A stretch of 64,000 nucleotides of DNA from Candidatus Zhuqueibacterota bacterium. Its GTDB lineage: Bacteria > Zhuqueibacterota > Zhuqueibacteria > Thermofontimicrobiales > Thiofontviventaceae. Below the pieces are notes generated by a model. That model was not told the DNA's origin. It saw nothing but the letters and a program-made list of their open reading frames with translations, and did not search any database. Shown piece after piece: positions 56,389 to 64,000 of the stretch (position 1 is its first letter; every line of letters begins with the position of its first letter). The translations under genes and the position numbers were made by a program. The DNA lies in NCBI GenBank assembly GCA_016926625.1, contig JAFGOE010000035.1:1-64000 (forward strand), written 5' to 3'.

Positions 56389-57036
56389 ATGTTAGTGATG
56401 AAAATAACAATTATCTACGATAACACATCAGCGCAGACCGGTGTCAGAGCTGACTGGGGTTTCTCATGTCTTGTCGAGTGTCATCAGCGAACGATTCTAT
56501 TTGACACAGGCGCCGATGGTGTCATTCTGATGGAGAACATGAGAAAACTTGATATCGACCCGGCTTCGATCGATGACGTGTTCATCTCTCATCCTCATTT
56601 TGATCACATTGGTGGACTCTCAGCTTTCTTGAATGGAAACAATAGGGTGAGGATCTTTGTTCCGCCTTCACTCAGAGGAATTCGAAATGCCAAAGAGATC
56701 ATCTATGTGGATAAACCAAAGCGACTCCATCAAAATGTTTTCTCAACTGGCGAGCTTGAACATATCGAACAATCGCTTATCATTAATACCGATAAGGGAT
56801 TGGTGCTGATCGTGGGCTGCTCCCACCCTAAAATGAGGACTATTTTTGCAACAGCCTCCCAATTCGGTGACATATATGCCATTGTTGGCGGATTGCATGG
56901 ATTCGATGACTACGAATTGTTCAAAGACCTCAGTGTAATCTGTCCCACACACTGCACCCAACATAAAACAGAGATTAAATCGAGATATCCGGGAAAATAT
57001 GTCGAAGGTGGTGTCGGAAAAATCATAATGATTTAA
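56389..57036 (+). CDS. Metallo-beta-lactamase-fold hydrolase
   Basis: 215 residues (ATG 56398 would shorten it by 3). The metal-binding motif is SHPHFDHIGGL; a second region GCSHPKMR, GGLHGFDD and the final HCTQHK provide further ligands. The order resembles COG1237 proteins (dihydropterin-type hydrolases). Substrate unknown. Cytosolic by lack of a signal. Confidence 0.9.
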   Translation: MLVMKITIIYDNTSAQTGVRADWGFSCLVECHQRTILFDTGADGVILMENMRKLDIDPASIDDVFISHPHFDHIGGLSAFLNGNNRVRIFVPPSLRGIRNAKEIIYVDKPKRLHQNVFSTGELEHIEQSLIINTDKGLVLIVGCSHPKMRTIFATASQFGDIYAIVGGLHGFDDYELFKDLSVICPTHCTQHKTEIKSRYPGKYVEGGVGKIIMI

Positions 57037-57224
57037 AATCTTGAATTGGATAGCTGGCGTAGATGTCTCTATTTTTAAAAGAACAAATTGTATCGAATAA
57101 AATGGGCTAAATCGATAGGAATGATTTTGATTATTTGTTGCGAAGTGGTGGACCGGGCTGCCGATAGCTTTTCATTTTAACAGGGCCTATATCATCTATA
57201 AAATTGCCATCGACAGCATAAAAA

Positions 57225-57539
57225 TCATTCAACCACCACAGCAGTGCCGTAGGCCAGGATCTCTGACGCAGCGCCCATGATGTAGCTCGTCGAAAACCGG
57301 ACATCCACTATCGCATTAGCACCAAGTTCCTGGGCTGATGCGATCATCCTGTCCAGTGACTGTTCACGTGCTTCCGCCATCAGTTTCGTGTACTCCTCTA
57401 TCTCTCCGCCGATCAGGTTTTTAAACGCGGCGACGATATCCTTACCAATATGTCGTGCCCTGATCGTATTACCACGAACGATACCCAGCGTGCTTACAAT
57501 TCGTTTCCCTACAATTTCACTCGAAGTAACTACTATCAT
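57225..57539 (-). CDS. YbjQ/UPF0145-family protein
   Basis: 104 residues. GNTIRARHIGKDIVAAFKNLIGGEIEEYTKLMAEAREQSLDRMIASAQELGANAIVDVRFST is diagnostic of UPF0145, which forms a pentameric fold and has no firm function. It overlaps the anti-sigma stop by 4 bp and so ends the sigma operon. Confidence 0.93.
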   Translation of the reverse strand: MIVVTSSEIVGKRIVSTLGIVRGNTIRARHIGKDIVAAFKNLIGGEIEEYTKLMAEAREQSLDRMIASAQELGANAIVDVRFSTSYIMGAASEILAYGTAVVVE

Positions 57540-58015
57540 CTCTTTATCTCCTTATAAGGGTCGGTTCGACGGACGAATGCTTTTTCTCTTAGAACCGAAA
57601 TTATGACAATAACAGCACCGGCCAGAACGGCGATGATAGCTATTTTTATGAATGTCTCTAAATGCCGGTCTGCCAACAAATTCATGACAAACTGATATAA
57701 GCCATATGTGATTAAAACAATTGCTCCTATTGACAGCAGTATCCATCCTGCTCTTCGCTCCATGCGATTGTAAACACGATACCAGTATGTATCCCATACT
57801 TCTTCTGGCGGCAATTTCATCGGCATAGACTTGGTCACCTCCTTGATGCGAATGAATTGTTTAAATTCAACTCTAAATTCAGGATGCTCCCGAATTAAAC
57901 GTTCGAATTCAGCACCCTCTTCCCTGGTCAGTTCTCCATCCACCGCTCCCATGACCAGGGATTCAAATCGTTTGCGAGTATCAAGAGAAGAGTTGCTAAA
58001 ATTAGTTTCGGTCAT
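57536..58015 (-). CDS. Putative anti-sigma factor
   Basis: 159 residues. The first ~60 (VDGELTREEGAEFERLIREHPEFRVEFKQF) resemble the N-terminal domain of anti-sigma factors without the zinc Cys/His motif, followed by two membrane helices (~95-115 and ~125-145). It overlaps the ECF sigma stop by about 14 bp. It probably holds the sigma factor at the inner membrane; the assignment rests on context. Confidence 0.78.
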   Translation of the reverse strand: MTETNFSNSSLDTRKRFESLVMGAVDGELTREEGAEFERLIREHPEFRVEFKQFIRIKEVTKSMPMKLPPEEVWDTYWYRVYNRMERRAGWILLSIGAIVLITYGLYQFVMNLLADRHLETFIKIAIIAVLAGAVIVIISVLREKAFVRRTDPYKEIKR

Positions 58016-58580
58016 TCATATACTCCTTCATGCTGTTTCTAAGCGCTTTGCGTGCATTATAGAGTCGGGACATGACCGTGCCGACCGGGCATCCCAGTAC
58101 CTCTGCAATCTCTTTATATGATAACTCTTGAAGGTCTTTTAATACGATCACTTCACGTTCCAAAGGACTCAGCAGATTAATCGCTCTCCGCAACTGCTGA
58201 TGTAACTCATCGGTCTCGACACGCGATGATGCATCCTGAGACGCATCGGCTATTTGCTGCATTTTCTGTTCATCGAGTTCGGAGAATGGTCGAGCATGTC
58301 TCGCCCGATCACGGATATAGTTAAAACAGAGGTTCCGTAATATCTGATAAAGCCAGGTGTAAAATTTTCTTTCCGGATCCAGTTTTCCAATTGCCCGATA
58401 GGCTCGCACGAAAGCCTCCTGTGAAAGATCCAGAGCTGCCTCGTGCGACGAAACAAGACCTAAAGCGCTGAAATAAGCCCGTTTCATATAAATACACACC
58501 AACTGGCCAAAGGCATCTTTATCACCCATGCGACTTCTACGAATCAATTCTGACTCATCTGCTTCCCGATTATTATTCAT
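58002..58580 (-). CDS. ECF-type RNA polymerase sigma factor
   Basis: 192 residues. Region 2 (DLSQEAFVRAYRAIGKLDPERKFYTWLYQILRNLCFNYIRDRARH) and region 4 (SPLEREVIVLKDLQELSYKEIAEVLGCPVGTVMSRLYNARKALR) are intact. It heads the operon sigma, anti-sigma, YbjQ on the minus strand. The target regulon is not identifiable; no clear autoregulatory ECF promoter is visible upstream. Confidence 0.95.
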   Translation of the reverse strand: MNNNREADESELIRRSRMGDKDAFGQLVCIYMKRAYFSALGLVSSHEAALDLSQEAFVRAYRAIGKLDPERKFYTWLYQILRNLCFNYIRDRARHARPFSELDEQKMQQIADASQDASSRVETDELHQQLRRAINLLSPLEREVIVLKDLQELSYKEIAEVLGCPVGTVMSRLYNARKALRNSMKEYMNDRN

Positions 58581-58939
58581 GGCTCATCTATCGTTTCAAT
58601 GATGATACACTCATACTTAAATTTTATTCATCTAAAATATAAATTATTTCTCAGGTTTGCAAATACTTTTATTATTTCATGATTTTTAATTAGTTGAATA
58701 AGTCATTTTTTTTATTTCTCTCTTGATTAATTTAAACAATCTCATTATATTAATATGGATGAACTGTATGATGTAACAGGATAACTCTGGTTGCAATTTG
58801 GTATTGTAGACGATTTTCCCAGCAGCATCATCTTACTGGTTAAGAATAACTGATCACCTATGATTATTTAATTCGAATACTTAATGGCCGTGTGCCGCTA
58901 TCAGAAAAATTTTAATGATAAAACGAAGAGGAGATACTA
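58581..58939. other. AT-rich intergenic region
   Basis: 359 bp between divergent genes (ECF sigma on minus, M49-like peptidase on plus). It is AT-rich and should hold both promoters, but I cannot point to boxes with confidence. No repeat, hairpin or small gene was seen. Confidence 0.5.
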
Positions 58940-60607
58940 ATGTACAAAATATCTGTGATATCATTGATTCTATTATTAATGCTGACTATGATGAACTGCG
59001 GTAAAAGCGCTATCCAGTCCAAAGCGGACATGAATTATGTAAAACAGCAACTCGTTAAATTTGAACCAGTTTATATCAGCTACGACCAAACCTTGCTGGA
59101 TGAACATGAAACTAAAGCATTGCACGCGATCGTCGAAGCCGCAAAATACATGGATGAGATCTTCCTGCATCAGGTCTATCATCAGAACGGAGATATCCGT
59201 GACGAGCTAATGAAGAGCGATGATCCGATGGATGCTCCGTATAAAGACTTATTCACCATTATGTTCAGCCCCTTTAATCGTCTCGACGGTGATAAACCAT
59301 TTATCAACGAAATGCTCAAACCCGAAGGAGCTAATTTCTATCCAGTGGACATGACCAAAGAAGAATTCGAAAACTGGATCACGTTGAATCCGGAAGATAA
59401 ATATGATTTTGAACAAACATTCACTGTAATCAGGCGGGAAGGCAAATCTTTAAAAGCCGTACCCTATTCCGAGGAATACAAGAAATGGCTCGAGCCAGCC
59501 GCAAAACTGTTACGCGAAGCTGCAGATCACACCAGGAACGAATCGTTGGCCAATTTCCTCAAATCGCGAGCCGCAGCGTTCATGACGAATGATTATTATC
59601 AGAGCGACATGGACTGGATGGATCTCGATGCTGCCCTGGAGGTGGTTATAGGACCTTACGAAGTGTATGAAGACGGAATGTTCAATTACAAGGCTGCGTT
59701 CGAAGCGTTTGTTACTATCGTCGATCCCATCGAGAGCAAAAAACTACAGGAGGTTGGCAAACATTTAGACGAGTTGGAAGAAAGTCTGCCGATTAAAGAT
59801 GCGTACAAGAATTTTGAACGCGGCAGCGCCTCACCGATTAAGGTGGTGCAGGAGGTATTTTCCGCCGGAGATACCAAGTCAGGAGTACAGACTCTGGCTT
59901 TCAACCTACCGAATGACGAGCGGGTCCGCGAGGCAAAGGGGTGTAAAAAAGTGATGTTGAAAAACATCGCGGAGGCAAAATTTGAAAAGATCTATATGCC
60001 GATCGCCGGGATCGTGCTCGACGAATCAATGCTCAATATGATTTCATTCGACCATTGGTTTACGCACATTTTGATGCATGAAGTGACGCACGGATTAGGC
60101 CCAGGTGTACTGAGGCTGACGGATGGTTCAGAAACCACTGTCGCCAAAACGCTCAAAGAGACTTACTCTGCCATCGAGGAGTGCAAGGCCGACATCGGAG
60201 GGCTATATACATTCGCCTATTTATGTAAAAAAGGTATCTTTCCTGTATCATTAGAGAAAGGGATTTATCCGACTTATCTGGGCGGCATATTCAGATCGGT
60301 ACGTTTCGGAGCCGAATCGGCCCACGGAAATGCAAACATGATCGCGTTCAACTATATCACTGAGAAGGGTGGTTTTATCTACGATGAATCGACACAACGA
60401 TACCGGGTGGATGATTTAAAAATTCGCTATGCGGTGAGCGACCTGTTACGATTACTGCTTACCATTCAGGCCGAAGGCGATTATGAAGCTGCCAAGAAGC
60501 TTGTCAGTGATTACGCCTATATGCCACAGCAGATGAAGAATGTGATCAGCAAATTAGGTGAAATTCCAGTCGATATCTTACCCAAGTTCGCGGTCCTTGA
60601 AGAATAA
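58940..60607 (+). CDS. M49-like (dipeptidyl-peptidase III-related) zinc metallopeptidase lipoprotein
   Basis: 555 residues with AGAGGAG upstream. The leader ends MLTMMNCGKSA, a lipoprotein signal. The zinc site is HEVTHG (HEXXH, around residue 375) followed by EECKAD, matching the Glu-rich second motif of DPP III. Family M49 usually has HEXXGH, so this is a variant seen in bacterial homologues. The predicted activity is removal of dipeptides from oligopeptides in the periplasm; unproven. No partner genes are adjacent. Confidence 0.82.
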   Translation: MYKISVISLILLLMLTMMNCGKSAIQSKADMNYVKQQLVKFEPVYISYDQTLLDEHETKALHAIVEAAKYMDEIFLHQVYHQNGDIRDELMKSDDPMDAPYKDLFTIMFSPFNRLDGDKPFINEMLKPEGANFYPVDMTKEEFENWITLNPEDKYDFEQTFTVIRREGKSLKAVPYSEEYKKWLEPAAKLLREAADHTRNESLANFLKSRAAAFMTNDYYQSDMDWMDLDAALEVVIGPYEVYEDGMFNYKAAFEAFVTIVDPIESKKLQEVGKHLDELEESLPIKDAYKNFERGSASPIKVVQEVFSAGDTKSGVQTLAFNLPNDERVREAKGCKKVMLKNIAEAKFEKIYMPIAGIVLDESMLNMISFDHWFTHILMHEVTHGLGPGVLRLTDGSETTVAKTLKETYSAIEECKADIGGLYTFAYLCKKGIFPVSLEKGIYPTYLGGIFRSVRFGAESAHGNANMIAFNYITEKGGFIYDESTQRYRVDDLKIRYAVSDLLRLLLTIQAEGDYEAAKKLVSDYAYMPQQMKNVISKLGEIPVDILPKFAVLEE

Positions 60608-60610
60608 ACT

Positions 60611-60664
60611 GCCCGATCGATTGTTTCCTTTTCTCTCGATGAAATCAATCGATCTTGTACGGGC
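60611..60664 (+). terminator. Weak hairpin terminator
   Basis: GATCGATTG (60615-60623) pairs with CAATCGATC (60646-60654), extended by GCCC (60611-60614) with GGGC (60661-60664). The loop is long (22 bases) and the following TTTAAG is only weakly T-rich. It lies directly after the M49-like gene. Confidence 0.35.
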
Positions 60665-60869
60665 TTTAAGATTATCGGGAAACCGATCGGCTGTGTTTGT
60701 TCATTGTGCGATAATTTAGATAAACATGATGTATTAATTTGAAGTAAAGCTTCAACAGAAAATTAAATTCTTAATTCGCAGCCAGGGAATCAATACTCTA
60801 GAATCGATATCAAGGAGGATAGTTCTTACCTGGGTCTCATACTAATTTCGAAATGGAGGCAAAATTGCT

Positions 60870-61988
60870 ATGAAGAAAATCACCGTTCTGGGAGCAGGTT
60901 TGATAGGCAAAGCCATAGCAATTGATCTCTGTGGTGAATATGATGTAACCGCCGTCGACATTCGTGCAGAAAACCTCAAGCAGATCAACCTGTACCACAA
61001 CATCGAAGGTATTCACGCAGATCTATCAAAACCGAAGACAATAGAACATGTTATCGCAGATGCCGACCTCGTGATCGGCGCTGTACCGGGTCATATGGGA
61101 TTTAAGACGCTCAAGTGCATCATCAACAGTGGTAAAAACGTAGTGGATATATCGTTCTTCAACGAGGATCCCTTTAAACTCGATACTCTTGCCAAAGAAA
61201 AAGGCGTAACGGCTGCCGTCGATTGCGGGCTCGCGCCGGGGATGTCCAATCTGCTGCTCGGTTACCATAATAAGCGAATGGAAATCGAAAATTTTGAATG
61301 TTACGTCGGGGGACTCCCTACAGAACGCGTCTGGCCGTATGAATATAAGGCCCCATTTTCTCCGATTGACGTAATTGAAGAATACACCCGTCCTGCACGC
61401 ATCGTCGAACATGGACAAGTCATCACAAAGCCGGCCATGTCGCATCCGGAACTCATCGATTTCGAGGGTATCGGTACGCTTGAAGCATTTCTCACCGATG
61501 GACTCAGGACACTCATTCGTACGATGAAGATACCTTATATGAAGGAAAAGACGTTACGTTATCCGGGGCATATCAATATCATGCGTGCACTGCGTGAGAG
61601 TGGATTTTTCAGTAAGGAGCCGATCGATCTCCACGGCACAGTTGTTAGGCCACTCGAAGTAACGACAAAATTACTCTTCCCGCTTTGGCAACTGAAACCA
61701 GATGAACATGAATTCACTGTCATGCGGCTGATAATTGAAGGGAAAGAAAAAAACAAACCAAAAAAATATGTATACAATCTCATCGACCGATATGAAGAGA
61801 AACATGAGATGAGTTCAATGGCCAGGACCACGGGTTATCCGTGTATCGCAATCGCCAGGCTTGTTATCGAGGGAAAATTAAAGCACCCGGGCATCTGTCC
61901 TCCAGAATTAATTGCTGAAAAAGACAATTGTTACACGTTCATCATGGATTATTTGGGGAAAAAGGGGATATCCTATTCACTCGATTGA
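60870..61988 (+). CDS. Saccharopine dehydrogenase-like oxidoreductase
   Basis: 372 residues. Rossmann motif GAGLIGKAIAIDL (residues ~7-19) and VIGAVPGHMGFK; a dimerisation/substrate domain with GGLPTERVWPYEYKAPFSP follows. It belongs to the saccharopine dehydrogenase/homospermidine synthase-like group; such ~370-residue members include lysine 6-dehydrogenase and carboxynorspermidine-type enzymes. Substrate undetermined. GGAGG lies about 12 bases before the ATG. Confidence 0.88.
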   Translation: MKKITVLGAGLIGKAIAIDLCGEYDVTAVDIRAENLKQINLYHNIEGIHADLSKPKTIEHVIADADLVIGAVPGHMGFKTLKCIINSGKNVVDISFFNEDPFKLDTLAKEKGVTAAVDCGLAPGMSNLLLGYHNKRMEIENFECYVGGLPTERVWPYEYKAPFSPIDVIEEYTRPARIVEHGQVITKPAMSHPELIDFEGIGTLEAFLTDGLRTLIRTMKIPYMKEKTLRYPGHINIMRALRESGFFSKEPIDLHGTVVRPLEVTTKLLFPLWQLKPDEHEFTVMRLIIEGKEKNKPKKYVYNLIDRYEEKHEMSSMARTTGYPCIAIARLVIEGKLKHPGICPPELIAEKDNCYTFIMDYLGKKGISYSLD

Positions 61989-62157
61989 GTCGGGTGCTCT
62001 TCTCCAACATCGTGTAGTTCACAAGACTCGGTGCATCGCTCGATTCGATAATTCTGCATCCACAGAAAAAATGTCGAAATTATCATTAGAAATAATTTCC
62101 GAATAATTCGGACCGAAACATATTTGTCAGGACCTTGTCCCGATAAAAGGAGAGAAC

Positions 62158-62799
62158 ATGAACAGGAAAAAGAATTATGTCATTGCAATTCTGCTGACGA
62201 TAGTACTCGTCATCTCAGGTTGTTTCGAATATCAAGAACGGCTTGTTTTGAAGCAAGATGCTTCCGGTACGATGGAAGTGGACATGTGGTTTAATAAAGA
62301 TTTGAACATCGAAGACGATAATTACAACCTGTCCCAGGAAAAGGATGAGATGGAGCGTGAGATACGTGAAAAATATACGTCAGAAAAAGTAAAATTGATT
62401 AAATACGACATGGTTGAGCAGGACGATAAAAAACATGTTAATTTTCAAATTGCCTTTCCGCATATTTTAGATCTAAATGAAATAAAGCAGTTTAATAAGA
62501 ATAAGATCACGTATCAGAAGGACGACAGCAGGATAGAATATCAGCGATATATCTATTTCGGAGATCATGAGGAGGATGGTGATTCGGAGGAGGTACCCTT
62601 AAATTTTCTCAGTCGCTTTGTTTTCGCTATGCTGGAAGAATTTCTGCAAAACATCAAATTTCAATTCGAGTTGGAAACACCACAGGAAATTAAGGAATCT
62701 GATGCCGATCTAAAACCATCGAAAAATAAAGCCGTATGGACATTTCGCCTATCGCAGGTGATGTATGATAACAAGATTACTATTTCAGCGACCTTTTGA
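62158..62799 (+). CDS. Hypothetical lipoprotein
   Basis: 213 residues with AAAAGGAG upstream. The leader ends in VISGCFEYQERL, a clear lipobox. The mature domain is acidic, beta-rich and ends FRLSQVMYDNKITISATF; an early motif (LKQDASGTMEVDMWF) is reminiscent of LppM-like domains but I cannot place it. It faces the convergent CDF gene; a hairpin between them follows. Confidence 0.8.
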   Translation: MNRKKNYVIAILLTIVLVISGCFEYQERLVLKQDASGTMEVDMWFNKDLNIEDDNYNLSQEKDEMEREIREKYTSEKVKLIKYDMVEQDDKKHVNFQIAFPHILDLNEIKQFNKNKITYQKDDSRIEYQRYIYFGDHEEDGDSEEVPLNFLSRFVFAMLEEFLQNIKFQFELETPQEIKESDADLKPSKNKAVWTFRLSQVMYDNKITISATF

Positions 62800-62834
62800 T
62801 TTATTAATGATTCCATGTTAAGAAAGCAAAATTC

Positions 62835-62875
62835 ACGTTTCAAAGAGATGATGATTCAACGTCCCTTTGAAACGT
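62835..62875. terminator. Bidirectional hairpin between convergent genes
   Basis: A perfect 11-bp inverted repeat ACGTTTCAAAG (62835-62845) / CTTTGAAACGT (62865-62875) with a 19-base loop lies between convergent stop codons. The position suits termination of both, although T tracts are weak. Confidence 0.5.
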
Positions 62876-62901
62876 CCTCCTCGGTCTAAATTTCTTTAAT
62901 T

Positions 62902-63825
62902 TTAAGAAGCTGTGCCATTTATCTCTTCAGGCGTACATGGCTCGACATGGATCAGCGTATTCACAGGGATCTGCAGTATCTCCTCTATATTATTTTCGAT
63001 TTCCAGGGTCAGATCGTGACTCAGCTTAACAGTGAGCTGGGGATTGACATGTATGTGCACGTCCACAAATATCTCCGAACCAATTTTACGAGTTCTCAAT
63101 TTATGCCAATGGCAGATTTCGGGATGATTTTTTAGCACCTGTTGAATCTTTTTTACCATCTCTTCATCGATTGAATGTTCCGATAATTCTTTAAACCCAT
63201 CAATGATCAATTTGACGGCGACTAGTATAATCATCACACCAACTACCATACCTGCAATCTGATCACCAAAACCAAATCCGGCCATGCCGGCTAATCCGCC
63301 TAAAATTACAGCTAGTGAGGAGAACGCATCGCTTCGATGATGCCACGCATTTGCATAGAGTGATGAACTTCGATGAGTCAGGGCGATTTTTCGGGTGACC
63401 TGGAATAGGATCTCCTTCGAGACGACGGATATGAACGCAACACATACCACAGTGAGTCCGGGAAAATACTTTTCACCTCTGATGAGGGAAGTAATGGATG
63501 ACCTGCAGATGCCGACACCGACGATGAACAGAACGACACCAATAAATTGCGCGCCAACCGTCTCAAATTTACCGTGTCCGTATTGATGATTTTTATCCGG
63601 AGGTCGTCGCCCTGCCCGGCTACTGATCAACACTGCAAAATCTGTCAGCAGGTCTGACAATGAGTGTATTCCGTCGGCAATTAGAGCGACCGAGTTAACT
63701 ACACTGCCTGCAGTGACTTTTATAAGCGATAACAGCGCATTTACCAAAATCCCCCATAAGGTGATGTGATATATTTTTTTTTGTGCGATTGGTTTTTTAT
63801 CGCTGTTTTTGTCTGAATAAATCAT
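62902..63825 (-). CDS. Cation diffusion facilitator (CDF) metal transporter
   Basis: 307 residues with six hydrophobic segments. Transport-site residues appear in ALIADGIHSLSDLLTD (HxxxD) and WHHRSDAFSSL (HxxxD); a His/Asp-rich loop (DKNHQYGHGKFE) and a C-terminal cytosolic domain (~210-307, FVDVHIHVNP) complete the fold. Such proteins export Zn2+, Fe2+ or Mn2+ with proton exchange. No metal regulator is adjacent. Confidence 0.95.
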   Translation of the reverse strand: MIYSDKNSDKKPIAQKKIYHITLWGILVNALLSLIKVTAGSVVNSVALIADGIHSLSDLLTDFAVLISSRAGRRPPDKNHQYGHGKFETVGAQFIGVVLFIVGVGICRSSITSLIRGEKYFPGLTVVCVAFISVVSKEILFQVTRKIALTHRSSSLYANAWHHRSDAFSSLAVILGGLAGMAGFGFGDQIAGMVVGVMIILVAVKLIIDGFKELSEHSIDEEMVKKIQQVLKNHPEICHWHKLRTRKIGSEIFVDVHIHVNPQLTVKLSHDLTLEIENNIEEILQIPVNTLIHVEPCTPEEINGTAS

Positions 63826-63858
63826 TATTTATATCCGTCGCATAACGTTCCTATATCG

Positions 63859-64000
63859 TTAAGGCATTCTATTTAGCTTATTGCGCTCAGCTTTGGTAAG
63901 GCTGCGGACAACAAGGCTATAGGAATCATCAATCATTTTTTTTATTAATGAAACAGGGATACTACCATCCAAAATGATCGTGTTCCAATGATCTTTATTG
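63859..64000 (-). CDS. YjbR/MmcQ-family protein (5' truncated)
   Basis: The last 46 residues are visible, ending with TAA at 63861-63859. NKDHWNTIILDGSIPVSLIKKMIDDSYSLVVRSL matches the conserved C-terminus of YjbR/MmcQ proteins (HWNxxxLDGxxP...MIDxSYxLV). These small cytosolic proteins have a double-stranded-DNA-binding-like fold and no established function. The start lies beyond the window. Confidence 0.85.
   Translation of the reverse strand, partial: NKDHWNTIILDGSIPVSLIKKMIDDSYSLVVRSLTKAERNKLNRMP

Overview
The window is a chromosomal segment of a Gram-negative bacterium, most likely from the FCB superphylum (Bacteroidota, Ignavibacteria, Calditrichota, Marinimicrobia and relatives). The evidence is two secreted proteins with a C-terminal FlgD/Ig-like sorting domain carrying the NYPNPFN signature, two PorV/UPF0164-like outer-membrane proteins, BamD, Lnt and a TolC-type efflux system, and a tiny AURKAIP1/COX24-like basic protein next to an HU gene. 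I cannot resolve the phylum from sequence alone. I found no rRNA, tRNA, CRISPR array, prophage or intact insertion sequence.

Layout. 1-954: 3' end of a secreted BNR-repeat protein. 1022-1447: small zinc-ribbon protein. 1503-7552 (-): two very large cytoplasmic PAS/GAF histidine kinases in tandem. 8076-10466 (-): secreted double-HKD phospholipase D-type nuclease. 10901-18214 (+): TetR repressor, TolC, HlyD, two ABC ATPases and two ABC-2 permeases, a YbhGFSR-like efflux system with a visible promoter and operator. 18368-21005: RidA, S66 LD-carboxypeptidase and a Clp1/Grc3-like polynucleotide kinase. 21181-24701: mannose-family PTS IIC, IID, HPr and EI. 24933-28519: sugar-phosphate isomerase, MetK and AhcY, ending in a clear terminator. 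28688-30723: lipoprotein, GH5 glycosidase and DUF1893 protein.

30790-53799 is almost entirely minus-strand housekeeping: Crp, PlsC, NadD, BamD, a PorV-like protein, Lnt, an HU protein, RelA/SpoT homologue, then the conserved YicC-RemA-Gmk-RpoZ-CoaBC-UDG-DnaB run, a second PorV-like protein, NadK-MutS, XseA-XseB, HU plus the 30-residue basic protein, and SppA. 53965-64000 is mixed: DtxR-like regulator, radical SAM protein, zinc-ribbon protein, metallo-beta-lactamase fold protein, ECF sigma/anti-sigma/YbjQ operon, M49-like lipoprotein peptidase, saccharopine-dehydrogenase-like enzyme, lipoprotein, CDF metal transporter and the 3' end of a YjbR-family gene.

Points most worth following: a 123-bp ungapped inverted repeat with its own terminal inverted repeats that brackets the nuclease/TetR/TolC/HlyD segment and lies inside the efflux cluster; a RelA/SpoT protein whose hydrolase active site is lost at several positions; a PTS cluster lacking IIA and IIB; a Clp1-like kinase beside a peptidoglycan carboxypeptidase; and a TTG-started 30-codon gene. 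I did not find a clearly new defence or biosynthetic system; most of the window is ordinary core genome.
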